Part shown: in pieces, positions 44,358-53,110 of the stretch
Numbering within the stretch: the stretch's first letter is position 1
Layout of the letters: each line of letters opens with the position of its first letter
Source: Actinotalea alkalitolerans
GTDB lineage: Bacteria; Actinomycetota; Actinomycetes; Actinomycetales; Cellulomonadaceae
Assembly (NCBI RefSeq): GCF_023369855.1
Contig: NZ_JAMBPP010000003.1
Coordinates: 295,768-359,767, forward strand
Direction of reading: 5' to 3'
Length of the DNA: 64,000 bases
Notes under the pieces: model-generated
The model's input: the letters and a program-made list of their open reading frames with translations, nothing else
The model's database searches: none
What the model was told of the DNA's origin: nothing
Program-made: the position numbers and the translations under genes

Positions 44358-46190
44358 TCAGCGTCGGCCGACGAACCAGTCCCGGACCAGTGCGGTGCGG
44401 GCGCCGAGCTCCTCGGCACTGGCCAGCGCGACCTCGGGTCCCCCGCAACGGCGCCGCAGCTCGGTGTGCACCGAGCCGTGGGGCTGGCCGCTGCGGCGCG
44501 CCCACGCACCGACCAGGGCGTTGAGCTCCTTGCGCAGCTCGGCCAGCCGGCGGTGGTCGACCGCGGGAGCGTGCCGTGAGGCTCGGCCCGAGACCTGGTC
44601 AGCCTGCCGCTGCCGCAGCAAGGTGCTCACCTGGTCGGCGTCGAGCAGGCCCGGCAGACCCAGGAAGTCCAGCTCCTCGTCGGAACCCACCTCGGCGCCC
44701 GTGCCGAACTCACCACCGTCGAACAGCACCCGGTCGAAGGTCGCCTGCGCCTCGAGGGCCTGGAACGTGCCGGCCACGCCGTCAGGGCCGACGGCGTCCG
44801 GCCCGTCCTGGGAGCGGTTCGCCGCCGCGAGCAGGCCGTCCTCGAGCGTCATCCCCTGCTCCTCCGCGGTGAGCGGGCGGTCCAGGGCGTGGTCACGTTC
44901 GAGCTCGAGGGTCGCCGCGAGGGCCAGCAGCTGCGGGACGCTCGGCAGGAACACCGAGGCGGTCTCGCCACGGCGTCGGACACGCACGAACCTGCCCACG
45001 GCCTGGGCGAAGAACAACGGGGTCGCGGTCGACGTCGCGTACACGCCCACCGCGAGCCGTGGCACGTCCACGCCCTCGGAGACCATCCGGACCGCGACCA
45101 TCCAGCGCGAGGTCCCGGCCGAGAACTCGTCGATCCTGTCCGAGGCGCCGTCGTCGTCGGAGAGCACCACCGTGGTGGGCTGCCCGGTGATGCGACGCAG
45201 GTGCGCGGCGTACGCCCGGGCGTCGGCCTGGTCGGTCGCGATGACCAGACCGCCGGCGTCCGGCACCGTGCGGCGGACCTCCTCCAGTCGCCGGTCGGCC
45301 GCGGCCAGCACCGAGGGGATCCACTCGCCCTCGGGGTCCAGCGCGGTGCGCCACGCCTGCGCGGTCATGTCCTTGGTCATGTCCTCGCCGAGCCGGGCGC
45401 TGACCTCGTCCCCGGCCCGCGTGCGCCAACGCATCTGCCCGCTGTACGACAGGAAGATCACCGGCCGCACCACGCCGTCGCGCAGCGCGTCCCCGTAGCC
45501 GTAGGTGTAGTCCGCCACCGACCGGCGGATGCCGTCCGTCCCACGGTCGTAGACCACGAAGGGGATCGCGGCGGTGTCCGACCGGAAGGGTGTCCCGGTC
45601 AGCGCGAGTCGACGGGTCGCGCCCTCGAAGGCCTCCCGGACGGCGTCCCCCCATGACAGCGCGTCACCGCCGTGGTGCACCTCGTCCAGGATGACCAGGG
45701 TCGGCTCGGCCCGGGTGCGGGCCGCGTGCAGCGCAGGCTTGGTCGCCACGGCCGCGTAGGTGACCGCGATGCCGTCGAAGTGGGCCCCGTGCCGGCCCTG
45801 GCTGTTGCGGAAGGTCGGGTCCAGGTGGATGCCGACCCGGGCCGCGGCGTCGGCCCACTGCCGCTTGAGGTGCTCGGTCGGGGCCACGACGGTGACCCGG
45901 CGCACGATCCCCTGCTCGAGCAGCTCCGTGGCGACGCGCAGCGCGAACGTCGTCTTGCCCGCCCCGGGGGTCGCGACAGCCAGGAAGTCACGCGGGTTGC
46001 GCGCCCCGTAGGCCTCGATGGCCGCGGCCTGCCACGCACGCAGCTTGCTCGCGGTGCCCCACGGTGCACGTGCCGGGAAGGCCGGGGAGAGGTGGGAGGC
46101 CGCGGCGGACGACGGCGCGGCGACGGCCGGTCCACCGGACCAGCCTTCCGAACCTCCTGTGTGCCGCGCGGGGTTGGGCGGGGGGCTCAC
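44358..46190 (-). CDS. Superfamily 2 DEAD/DEAH-box helicase
   Basis: 610 residues. After about 45 disordered residues: SKLRAWQAAAIEAY (Q-like element), VATPGAGKTTFALRVA (motif I), VTVVAPTEHLKRQW (Ia), LVILDEVHHGGDA (II, DEVH), LALTGTPFRSD (III), MVAVRMVSEGVDVPRLAVGVYA (V) and FFAQAVGRFVRVRRRGE (VI). The layout resembles the XPB/RecG-like type III restriction helicases, but no nuclease domain is seen. A C-terminal 130-residue region with RELRKELNALVGAWARRSGQPHG-like sequence is a conserved accessory domain. The GTG at 46190 overlaps the DUF3039 stop (GTGA). Probably nucleic acid repair or remodelling; role unproven. Confidence 0.88.
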   Translation of the reverse strand: MSPPPNPARHTGGSEGWSGGPAVAAPSSAAASHLSPAFPARAPWGTASKLRAWQAAAIEAYGARNPRDFLAVATPGAGKTTFALRVATELLEQGIVRRVTVVAPTEHLKRQWADAAARVGIHLDPTFRNSQGRHGAHFDGIAVTYAAVATKPALHAARTRAEPTLVILDEVHHGGDALSWGDAVREAFEGATRRLALTGTPFRSDTAAIPFVVYDRGTDGIRRSVADYTYGYGDALRDGVVRPVIFLSYSGQMRWRTRAGDEVSARLGEDMTKDMTAQAWRTALDPEGEWIPSVLAAADRRLEEVRRTVPDAGGLVIATDQADARAYAAHLRRITGQPTTVVLSDDDGASDRIDEFSAGTSRWMVAVRMVSEGVDVPRLAVGVYATSTATPLFFAQAVGRFVRVRRRGETASVFLPSVPQLLALAATLELERDHALDRPLTAEEQGMTLEDGLLAAANRSQDGPDAVGPDGVAGTFQALEAQATFDRVLFDGGEFGTGAEVGSDEELDFLGLPGLLDADQVSTLLRQRQADQVSGRASRHAPAVDHRRLAELRKELNALVGAWARRSGQPHGSVHTELRRRCGGPEVALASAEELGARTALVRDWFVGRR

Positions 46191-46543
46191 CGTCCGCCGG
46201 TGGAGTCGCCGCCGGAGCCACCCTGGCCCGAGCCCTCGCCGTCCTGCGGTGCACGCAGGCCGTCGTAGATCTCCTTGCAGATCGGGCAGACGGGGAACTT
46301 GTTCGGGTCTCGCCCGGGGACCCAGACCTTGCCGCACAACGCGATGACCGGGGTGCCCGACATGGCTGAGGAGAGGATCTTCTCCTTGCGCACGTAGTGC
46401 GCGAACCGTTCGTGGTCGCCCGGCTCGACCTCCTCGCGGGTCTCGCTGCGCTCCAGGACGCTCGTCGAGGTCCCGGTTCCCGTGCTCCCCGGGTCTCCGT
46501 GCGGGTCGTCCGGACCGGTGGCGGGGGGCATCGGCTCGCTCAT
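46187..46543 (-). CDS. DUF3039 protein
   Basis: 118 residues. The conserved core is HERFAHYVRKEKILSSAMSGTPVIALCGKVWVPGRDPNKFPVCPICKEIYDG, with LCGKVW and CPICK giving three Cys that may bind a metal. The flanks are Gly/Ser/Pro-rich. DUF3039 is an actinobacterial family of unknown function that regularly precedes this helicase, here with a 4-nt overlap, implying a joint role. ATG at 46543. Confidence 0.92.
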   Translation of the reverse strand: MSEPMPPATGPDDPHGDPGSTGTGTSTSVLERSETREEVEPGDHERFAHYVRKEKILSSAMSGTPVIALCGKVWVPGRDPNKFPVCPICKEIYDGLRAPQDGEGSGQGGSGGDSTGGR

Positions 46544-46604
46544 GCCGAAAAGTCTACGTCGCCCTCGGCCCTGCCCGGCCACCGTGCACCGGTCGGGCCG
46601 AGCC

Positions 46605-47390
46605 TCACAGACCCTGCCAGTCGGGCTTGCTCGCCCAGGTCTGCCGGTAGTACGGAGCGAGCTGCAGCCGACCCGCAGCACCCTCGTCGAGCAGCACGCT
46701 CACGTGCGGGTGGTGCTGCAGAACCGTCGCCGGCCACATGGCGCTGACCGGACCCTCGACGAGCTGGTGCACCGCCTCGGCCTTGGCGCGACCGCTCGCG
46801 AGCAGCACCAGGTGGCGTGCCTCACGGATGGTGCCCAGCCCCTGGGTCAGCACGTGGTGTGGCACGGCCTCGACGTCACCGCCGAAGAACCGGGCGTTGT
46901 CCTGCCGGGTCTGGTCGGTGAGGGTCTTGACCCTGGTGCGTGAGGCCAACGACGACCCGGGCTCGTTGAAGGCGACATGACCATCGGTGCCGATTCCCAG
47001 GATCTGCAGGTCGACGCCACCTGAGGCCGCGATCGCCTCCTCGTAGCGGGCGCAGGCCGCCGGCAGGTCGTCCGCCGAACCGTCAGGTCCGTGCACCGCG
47101 TCGGTGGCGAAGTCGACCCGCGAGACGAGCTCGCGCTCGATCACCGTGCGGTAACGCTCGGGGTGGTCCGCGGGCAGGCCGACGTACTCGTCGAGCAGGA
47201 AGGCCCTGGCCCGGGCGAAGCTGATCCTCCCCTGCGCGTGCCGCCGAGCGAGCTCGTCGTACACCGCCAACGGGCTCGAGCCGGTGGCCAGGCCCAGCAC
47301 GGCATCGGGCCGACGACGCAGCAGCGCCTCGACCGCGTCCGCAGCCAGGTTCGCCAGGACCTCGACCGAACGGTCGATCACGACCTCCAC
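46605..47390 (-). CDS. nagB: Glucosamine-6-phosphate deaminase
   Basis: 261 residues. Converts glucosamine-6-P to fructose-6-P and ammonia. LGLATGSSPLAVYDEL, FLLDEYVGLPADHPERYR, and IGTDGHVAFNEPGSSLASRTRVKTL (catalytic Asp and His, with the Glu) are all conserved, as is KAEAVHQLVEGPVSAMWPAT. The GTG at 47390 follows GGAG at 8 nt; that ribosome site lies inside the last codons of the ROK kinase gene (13-nt overlap). Last gene of the amino-sugar operon. Confidence 0.96.
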   Translation of the reverse strand: MEVVIDRSVEVLANLAADAVEALLRRRPDAVLGLATGSSPLAVYDELARRHAQGRISFARARAFLLDEYVGLPADHPERYRTVIERELVSRVDFATDAVHGPDGSADDLPAACARYEEAIAASGGVDLQILGIGTDGHVAFNEPGSSLASRTRVKTLTDQTRQDNARFFGGDVEAVPHHVLTQGLGTIREARHLVLLASGRAKAEAVHQLVEGPVSAMWPATVLQHHPHVSVLLDEGAAGRLQLAPYYRQTWASKPDWQGL

Positions 47391-48370
47391 GACGACACTC
47401 CTTCTGTCAGGGGTTCAGGCAGGATGCGCACCGCGAGTGCGGCGCCGATCGGTGCGACGAGTGCTCCGGAGGGCACGATCTGCACACGCTCGGCGATCCG
47501 CAGGGTGGCCAGGAACGGGGATCCCGACGCCTGCGACCGTACCGCGCCGGACACCGCGGCGAGCAGGGGCTGACCGATCTCGGACACGCCCCCACCCAGG
47601 ACGACGTGCTCGACGTCGCAGGTCAGCACGAGCAGCCGGACGGCGGTGGCCACCGCCTGGACGAAGGCGTCACGGATCGCGCAGGCCTGCGGGTCCCCGC
47701 TGGCTGCCGCCTCGAAGACCTCGGCCGGGGCAGGCCGACCGGTCCTGCTGGGCCAGGCGGCGTCGATCGCCGACCCCGAGGCGTAGAGCTCGAGGCAGCC
47801 ACGCTGGCCGCAGGGGCACACCGGCCCGGTCGCGGCGTAGGGCACGTGCCCGATCTCCCCCGCGGCGCCGACATGACCACGTCGCAGCGTGCCGTCCAGG
47901 AGCAGCCCTGCGGCGACCCCCGTGCCCAGCGCGAGGAAGGCGAGGTCCCCGCTGGTCACCCCGAGCACCCGGGCGGCACCCAGCGCGGCGACGTTCAGGT
48001 CGTTCTCGACGTCCACCCCCACCCCGCCGAGCCGAGCCGCGAGCAGCGGCCCGAGGGGGACGTCACTCCCCGGGATGTCGAGGTTGACCGCGTGCGACAC
48101 ACCGCCGGTGCTGGGATCGACCAGGCCCGGCACACCGACGCCGACGCCGTTCAGGTCACCGGGGGCCAGGCCCTGTGCGGAGCACAGCGCCAGGACCGCC
48201 TGCTCGGCGCACGACACGACGCCGTCCACGCCGCGCCGGGTGGGTACCCGCACGGTCTGACGGACCACGGCGTCGGCGTCGAGGAGCACCCCCAGGACCT
48301 TGGTGCCGCCCACGTCGAGCCCGACCGACCAGCCGGGCCGGCCCGGCTCGCCGCTCAGCACTGCGGCCAT
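47378..48370 (-). CDS. ROK-family sugar kinase (probable glucosamine/GlcNAc or glucose kinase)
   Basis: 330 residues. SVGLDVGGTKVLGVLLDAD (ATP phosphate loop), GVGVPGLVDPSTGGV, VDVENDLNVAALGAARV (catalytic Asp in END), GTGVAAGLLLDG, GAAGEIGHVPY (ExGH), and the Zn motif CPCGQRGCLELYASG. No HTH, so an enzyme and not the repressor, which is the separate gene at 51816. With nagB downstream and CUT1 transporter genes upstream, an amino-sugar kinase (NagK/GlcNAc or GlcN kinase) is most likely. ATG overlaps the permease stop (TGATG). Confidence 0.9.
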   Translation of the reverse strand: MAAVLSGEPGRPGWSVGLDVGGTKVLGVLLDADAVVRQTVRVPTRRGVDGVVSCAEQAVLALCSAQGLAPGDLNGVGVGVPGLVDPSTGGVSHAVNLDIPGSDVPLGPLLAARLGGVGVDVENDLNVAALGAARVLGVTSGDLAFLALGTGVAAGLLLDGTLRRGHVGAAGEIGHVPYAATGPVCPCGQRGCLELYASGSAIDAAWPSRTGRPAPAEVFEAAASGDPQACAIRDAFVQAVATAVRLLVLTCDVEHVVLGGGVSEIGQPLLAAVSGAVRSQASGSPFLATLRIAERVQIVPSGALVAPIGAALAVRILPEPLTEGVSSWRS

Positions 48371-49290
48371 CAGCCCTTCACCGCCCCGGCGACCAGTCCT
48401 GCGGTCATCTTGTTCTGGACGAAGAGGAAGAACAGGATGACCGGCACGGCGATCAGCGTCGCACCGGCCATCACCACTCCCCAGTCCGTCGCCCGGTTGG
48501 CCTCGACCAGTCCCTGCAGCCACAGCGGCAAGGTGCGTCGAGCCGGGTCGGTCATCACCACCAGGGCCAGGGTGTACTCGTTCCAGGCCTGGAGGAACCC
48601 GTAGACCCCCGAGGCGACGAGTCCGGGTGCGAGCAGCGGGAAGGTGATCCGGAAGAAGGCGCCGGTGCGCGAGAGACCGTCGACCATCCCCGCCTCCTCG
48701 AGCTCGATCGGCACCCCCGCCACGAACCCACGCAGCATCCAGATGGTGAACGGCAGGATCGCCGCCACGTAGACGATCGACAGGCCGATCACCGAGTTGA
48801 CCAGGCGCCACCCGTCGAGCATCTGGTACTGGGAGATGAACAGCCCCTCGGCCGGGATCATCTGCACCACCAGGATCGTGACGATGAACGACTTCCGGCC
48901 GCGGAACCGGAACCTGCTCACCGCCAGCGCTGCGACGAACGCGAAGAGGATTGCGGCGACCAGGGTGATGCCGGTGACAGCCAGCGAGACCTTGAACGAG
49001 GCGAAGAACGTCGGGTCGGCGAACACCCGTCGGAAGTTGGACAGGGTGCCGTCGACCGGGAAGAACGTCGGGCTCGGCGTGCGGAGGCGGTTGGTCGGCA
49101 GGAAGGCGCTGCTGACCATCCAGTAGATCGGGAAGACCCACACCAGCGAGACGGTCACCGCTAGCGTCCCCAGCAGCCAGCGGACGACCCGCGCCCGCGT
49201 CCGGATCCGGGTCGACGTCGGCTCGCGGCCCTCGACCACCGGGGCGGTCCGCACCGGGCCGGGGGGCGCGGCGGCGGTCGCGGCGCTCAC
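48370..49290 (-). CDS. CUT1 sugar ABC transporter permease (MalG/NgcG-like)
   Basis: 306 residues, six TM helices after a basic N-terminal tail. The EAA loop reads VPIELEEAGMVDGLSRTGAFFRITFPLLAPG, and the sequence ends NKMTAGLVAGAVKG, the typical C-terminus of this permease class. Partner of the 49287 gene. Start at 49290 with a 4-nt overlap with the upstream permease. Together with the binding protein it forms an ATPase-less cluster; the ATPase is presumably a shared MsiK-type protein encoded elsewhere. Confidence 0.93.
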   Translation of the reverse strand: MSAATAAAPPGPVRTAPVVEGREPTSTRIRTRARVVRWLLGTLAVTVSLVWVFPIYWMVSSAFLPTNRLRTPSPTFFPVDGTLSNFRRVFADPTFFASFKVSLAVTGITLVAAILFAFVAALAVSRFRFRGRKSFIVTILVVQMIPAEGLFISQYQMLDGWRLVNSVIGLSIVYVAAILPFTIWMLRGFVAGVPIELEEAGMVDGLSRTGAFFRITFPLLAPGLVASGVYGFLQAWNEYTLALVVMTDPARRTLPLWLQGLVEANRATDWGVVMAGATLIAVPVILFFLFVQNKMTAGLVAGAVKG

Positions 49291-50279
49291 AGCTCCTCCT
49301 CACGGAGCATCCGACGGATGTAGAAGGCGGTCAGGGCCAGGGTGAGGACCAGCATGATGGTGGCCATGGCACCGGCCATCGAGAACTCCTTGGCGAGCGA
49401 GTAGATGTAGGTACCCAGCAGGTGGGTCTCACGGGTGGGCGCCCCGGCCCGCTGGAGCACGTAGATCTGCGTGAACACCCTCAGGTCCCAGATGATCTGC
49501 AGCAGGGCGACGACGAAGAGCACCGGCTTGACCATGGGGATGGTGATGCGCCAGAAGCGCTGCCACCCGTCGGCGCCGTCGAGCTGAGCGGCCTCCATGG
49601 TCTCAGCCGGCACCTGGAGCAGGCCGGCGTAGACGGTGAAGACCACGAACGGGACGCTCATCCACACCACGATGACCGTGGCGACCAGGTAGAAGGACAA
49701 CGGCTCGATGAGCCAGGAGTGGTACCGCAGGTCGGTCATCCCCAGCGGCTCGGCGAGCAGCCAGTTGATGACGCCGTACTGGGAGTCGAAGAGCCACTGC
49801 CAGACCGTCATCGTGGCCAGCACGGGCGTGCCCCACGCGAGCAGCATGCCCACCTGGAGCGTGATCCGGGCGGCTCGGCCGACCTTGGCCATGAGGACGG
49901 CCAGCGACATGCCGATCGCCATCGTGAGCCCGGCGTTGACCAGGCAGAAGACCACCGAGCGCACGATGACGCCCCACACGTAGGGGTCGGTGAGCAACGT
50001 GCGGTAGTTGTCCAGGCCGACCCACTCCGCGGGCCGGCCGAACTGCTGCGCGAGCCCGTACTCCTGGAAGGACAGGACGAACTGGCGAACCAGCGGGTAG
50101 CCCAGGCCGACGGCGATCGGGACGACGGCAGGCAGCAGGAGCAGGTAGACACCCAGTCGTGACCGCAGCGGGCGGCGACGGCGGACCGGAGGGGGTGGAA
50201 GGGCGGGAGCCGGGGCGACCGGGGTGGCGGGGGCCACCGTGCCCGGGCCGAAGGCCCGGTCCGCGCTCGAGGCAGGCAT
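49287..50279 (-). CDS. CUT1 sugar ABC transporter permease (MalF/NgcF-like)
   Basis: 330 residues. The first 35 residues are Pro/Ala-rich and cytoplasmic; TM helices follow (LGVYLLLLPAVVPIAVGLGYPL onward). The EAA loop is VPAETMEAAQLDGADGWQRFWRITIPMVKPV. Overlaps the next permease by 4 nt and lies 88 bp after the binding-protein gene, with no strong hairpin in the gap, so the genes are probably one transcript. ATG at 50279. Confidence 0.93.
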   Translation of the reverse strand: MPASSADRAFGPGTVAPATPVAPAPALPPPPVRRRRPLRSRLGVYLLLLPAVVPIAVGLGYPLVRQFVLSFQEYGLAQQFGRPAEWVGLDNYRTLLTDPYVWGVIVRSVVFCLVNAGLTMAIGMSLAVLMAKVGRAARITLQVGMLLAWGTPVLATMTVWQWLFDSQYGVINWLLAEPLGMTDLRYHSWLIEPLSFYLVATVIVVWMSVPFVVFTVYAGLLQVPAETMEAAQLDGADGWQRFWRITIPMVKPVLFVVALLQIIWDLRVFTQIYVLQRAGAPTRETHLLGTYIYSLAKEFSMAGAMATIMLVLTLALTAFYIRRMLREEEL

Positions 50280-50367
50280 GGGTGCTCCAGGGACGGCGAG
50301 GAGGGGACGAAGGGTGATCGGGACCGCTGGCGGGGCGCGCCGTCAGCACGGCGCGCCCCGCCTGAGG

Positions 50368-51726
50368 TCAGTTCAGCGCCGACTCGATGAGCGCGTCGGC
50401 CTCGGCCGCGGCCTCGGCCAGGTCGCCACCCGCGGCGACCTTCTGGAAGAAGTCCTCGAGGGTCCGGTCACCCTCGACGTCAGCCCACTTCTCTGCCGGC
50501 GGGGTGAGCTTGGCGCCCAGTGCCGCCGCGAGCGCGGCGCCGGCGTACACGTCGGTGCCCAGTGCTGCGGTGTAGTCGGCGTTGCCCGGGATCAGCCCGT
50601 TCTCGGCGAGCATCGTCTGGTACGGCTTGGCGAAGATGATCCCCAGCAGGTTGCGGGCCAGGTCCTGGTTGCCGGACTTCGAGGGGATCGCGATGTTCGA
50701 GCCACCCGCGAAGACCGTCGCCGCCTCGCCCGAGGTCAGGCCCGGCAACGGGAAGACACCGGTCAGGTCCTCGTTGCAGGCCTGCTGCTCGCCGCGCAGC
50801 GCGGTCGCCTCGTCCGAGGTGTCCTCGGGGTCCACGCCCTTGTTGCACTCGGGCAGGTCGATGCTCCAGCGGGCCCAGGTGGGAGCCGAGAACATCGCGG
50901 TCTCGCCGTTGTTGAACGGCACCCACGGCTCGTTCGAGTCGGCGTCACGCGGCGCGCGCGTGCCCTCGGTGAACAGTGCCTGGACCTCCTCCAGGCCGGC
51001 CTGGGACTCGGGGCTGGACAGGGCACCGACCCACCGGTCACCGTCCTGCACGGCCAGGTCACCACCGTGGGTGTAGATCCAGGCGGTGCCGTTGTACCAG
51101 TCCTGACCGGGGAACCAGAAGCCCGAGAAGTTCGCGGTCCCGGCCGGGTTGGCCTCCTGCAGGGCGATCGCCGCTGCGGTGAACTCCTCGAGGGTGGTGG
51201 GCACCTCGACGCCGGCCGCCGCGAAGAGGTCCTTGCGGTAGAACACGGCACGGGCTCCCGAGTAGTACGGGACCGCGTACAGCGCGCCGTCGGCCGAACC
51301 TGCCTCGACGAACCCCGGGAGCAGCTTGTCGCCGCCGAGCTCGTCGTACATGTCGGTGATGTCCGCGAACGCGCCCGCGTAGGTGAAGGTCGGGGCCTGG
51401 GTGTTGCCGATCTCGACCAGGTCGGGTGTCTGCTCGGCCGAGGTCAGCGCGGTCTGCAGACGGGGGACCAGGCCGTTCCAGTCCTGCTCCTCGATGACCA
51501 GGGTCGATCCGGGGTTCTCCTCGGCGAAGGTCTCCACCAGGTAGTCCCGCAGCTCCTGGGGGGTGTCGCCGCCGTTGACCCACATCCGGATCTCGGCGGC
51601 CTGGGGGGTCGCGCCCTCGGCCGGGGCCTCGGGTTCCTCGCTCGTCCCGCCGCCGCAGGCGGTGAGGGCGAACATGCTCAGTGCGGTGACCGCGGTGACG
51701 GTGACGCCAGAACGTACGATTCTCAC
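50368..51726 (-). CDS. CUT1 sugar-binding lipoprotein (NgcE/DasA-like)
   Basis: 452 residues. Lipobox in LSMFALTACGGG (Cys about 24) for anchoring. The extracellular domain shows IRMWVNGGDTPQELRDYLVETFAEENPG, DLVEIGNTQAPTFTYAGAFADIT, GALYAVPYYSGARAVFYRKDLF and GGSNIAIPSKSGNQDLARN, the SBP family 1 pattern of oligosaccharide-binding proteins. With nagB and a ROK kinase downstream, GlcNAc or chitobiose is the best guess for ligand. GTG start at 51726, after GGAAGGA; the upstream in-frame ATG at 51819 overlaps the regulator and has no ribosome site. Confidence 0.92.
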   Translation of the reverse strand: MRIVRSGVTVTAVTALSMFALTACGGGTSEEPEAPAEGATPQAAEIRMWVNGGDTPQELRDYLVETFAEENPGSTLVIEEQDWNGLVPRLQTALTSAEQTPDLVEIGNTQAPTFTYAGAFADITDMYDELGGDKLLPGFVEAGSADGALYAVPYYSGARAVFYRKDLFAAAGVEVPTTLEEFTAAAIALQEANPAGTANFSGFWFPGQDWYNGTAWIYTHGGDLAVQDGDRWVGALSSPESQAGLEEVQALFTEGTRAPRDADSNEPWVPFNNGETAMFSAPTWARWSIDLPECNKGVDPEDTSDEATALRGEQQACNEDLTGVFPLPGLTSGEAATVFAGGSNIAIPSKSGNQDLARNLLGIIFAKPYQTMLAENGLIPGNADYTAALGTDVYAGAALAAALGAKLTPPAEKWADVEGDRTLEDFFQKVAAGGDLAEAAAEADALIESALN

Positions 51727-51815
51727 GTTGGGGTTCCTTCCAGATCCACGGACGACGCCGGACAGCGTCGTCACTCCGGGTGGTGCTCCGACTGCAGGCG
51801 GTCGGCTCGGGGTCG

Positions 51816-53000
51816 TCACGTGACCCCGAGCTGACCGGACAGCACGAGGACCGCAGCCCCGGACAGGGCTCCGTCCTCGCCGAGGGTGGTCATCCGCAGC
51901 TCGAGGGTGCTGCTGATGACCGGCATGGTGCGCTCGCGGAGGGACTCCAGCGCTGCGGAGCGCAGGGGGCCGTCCAGGAGGTCAGGGGGGCCGCTGAAGA
52001 CCACCTCGGAGAGGTTCAGCGCACTCACGACCGGCGCGAGGAGGATCCCCAGGCGTCGGCCGACCGACGCCAGGGCGGCGTCGGTGGACTGTGGGTCGAG
52101 GCCCGCGACACGACGGCGCAGGGCCGGCACGGACAGGACCGTCTCGAGGCACCCCCGGCGTCCGCACGCGCACTCCAGCGCGGGACCGAGCGGGGCTCCG
52201 TCGACGTCGTCCCGCTCGTCGACCACGGTGACGTGGCCCAGCTCGCCCGCGGCGTGCCGGTGGCCCTTGACCAGGGCGCCGTCCAGGACGATGCCCGCGC
52301 CGACCCCCTCCCCCACGGTGAGGACGAGGAGCCCGCTCCCGGTCGCGCCACCGTAGGTGAACTCACCGAGCACCGCCGTGTTGGCGTCGTTGGCCACGTG
52401 GACGGGTACGCCCAGCGCGGACTCGAGGGTCGATGCGAGGGGGACGTCGTACCAGCCGCGGTTGGGCGCCTCCAGGACGGTCCCGGCCGCGTCGATGACG
52501 CCGGGTGAGCCGACGCCGACGCCGAGCACGGGGCAGGTCGCGGCCTCGACGAGCTCGGCGCAGAAGTCGGTCAGCGCGCGGACCGCGGACTCGCCCGTCC
52601 GTCCGTCGACCGCGGTCGAGCGACGCTCGACGACCAGGCCGGCGAGGTCGAGCACCGCGCCGTGCATGCGCTCGTCGTCGGCGAGGTCCACCGCGACGAT
52701 CTGGAAGGAGTCGGTGCGCAGGCCGACCAGTGTCGCGGGCTTGCCGACGCGGCCCTCAGGACGCACGCCGAGCTCTGCGACGAGGCCCTCAGCCATGAGT
52801 GAGGCGACCAGGTCCGAGACGGTGACCCGGGTGAGGCCGGTCGACCGGGCGAGGTCGGCGCGCGATCCTGGTCCTGCGTGGAAGAGGTGCGCCAGCACCA
52901 TCGAGCGGTTGTGGGCGCGGGCGTGCTCGGGCAGCACCTTGGTCGTGGGCCGCAGGGCCTTGCCCCATCCCTGCCGCTGTCGGTCCGCCGTCGCTGTCAC
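51816..53000 (-). CDS. ROK-family transcriptional repressor (NagC/XylR type)
   Basis: 394 residues. Winged-helix N-terminus (about 28-85: ARAHNRSMVLAHLFHAGPGSRADLARSTGLTRVTVSDLV) followed by a ROK sugar-binding domain (GVGVGSPGVIDAAG, VANDANTAVLGEFTYGG, GELGHVTVV, CACGRRGCLET Zn motif). Expected to repress the sugar operon 89 bp downstream until its sugar or sugar phosphate binds. GTG start. A 23-bp palindrome (53005-53027) begins 4 bp upstream of this GTG, so autorepression is likely. A hairpin (51751-51772) lies in the gap before the binding-protein gene. Confidence 0.92.
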   Translation of the reverse strand: MTATADRQRQGWGKALRPTTKVLPEHARAHNRSMVLAHLFHAGPGSRADLARSTGLTRVTVSDLVASLMAEGLVAELGVRPEGRVGKPATLVGLRTDSFQIVAVDLADDERMHGAVLDLAGLVVERRSTAVDGRTGESAVRALTDFCAELVEAATCPVLGVGVGSPGVIDAAGTVLEAPNRGWYDVPLASTLESALGVPVHVANDANTAVLGEFTYGGATGSGLLVLTVGEGVGAGIVLDGALVKGHRHAAGELGHVTVVDERDDVDGAPLGPALECACGRRGCLETVLSVPALRRRVAGLDPQSTDAALASVGRRLGILLAPVVSALNLSEVVFSGPPDLLDGPLRSAALESLRERTMPVISSTLELRMTTLGEDGALSGAAVLVLSGQLGVT

Positions 53001-53004
53001 ATTT

Positions 53005-53027
53005 GTTAGTAGACCTTCCTTACTAAC
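53005..53027. promoter_or_regulatory. Palindromic operator at the ROK repressor start
   Basis: GTTAGTA-N9-TACTAAC, perfect 7-bp arms, AT-rich in a GC-rich background, 4 bp before the GTG and overlapping the AAGGAAGG ribosome site region. ROK repressors such as XylR use TTAGTTTG-type palindromes, so autoregulation by the neighbouring repressor is a good inference. Confidence 0.7.
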
Positions 53028-53049
53028 TCCGGGTCAAGGGCGGACAGTG

Positions 53050-53069
53050 ACCGTGATCACATCGTGATC
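53050..53069 (+). promoter_or_regulatory. 11-bp-phased direct repeats upstream of the ROK repressor
   Basis: ACCGTGATC (53050-53058) and ATCGTGATC (53061-53069) separated by AC, an 11-bp period, 50-70 bp upstream of the repressor start on the opposite strand sense. The same two units in the opposite order occur at 27521-27540. Confidence 0.6.
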
Positions 53070-53110
53070 TCGACGCGACGACCGACCGGCGAGGCCGAGG
53101 GGGATCCCGC

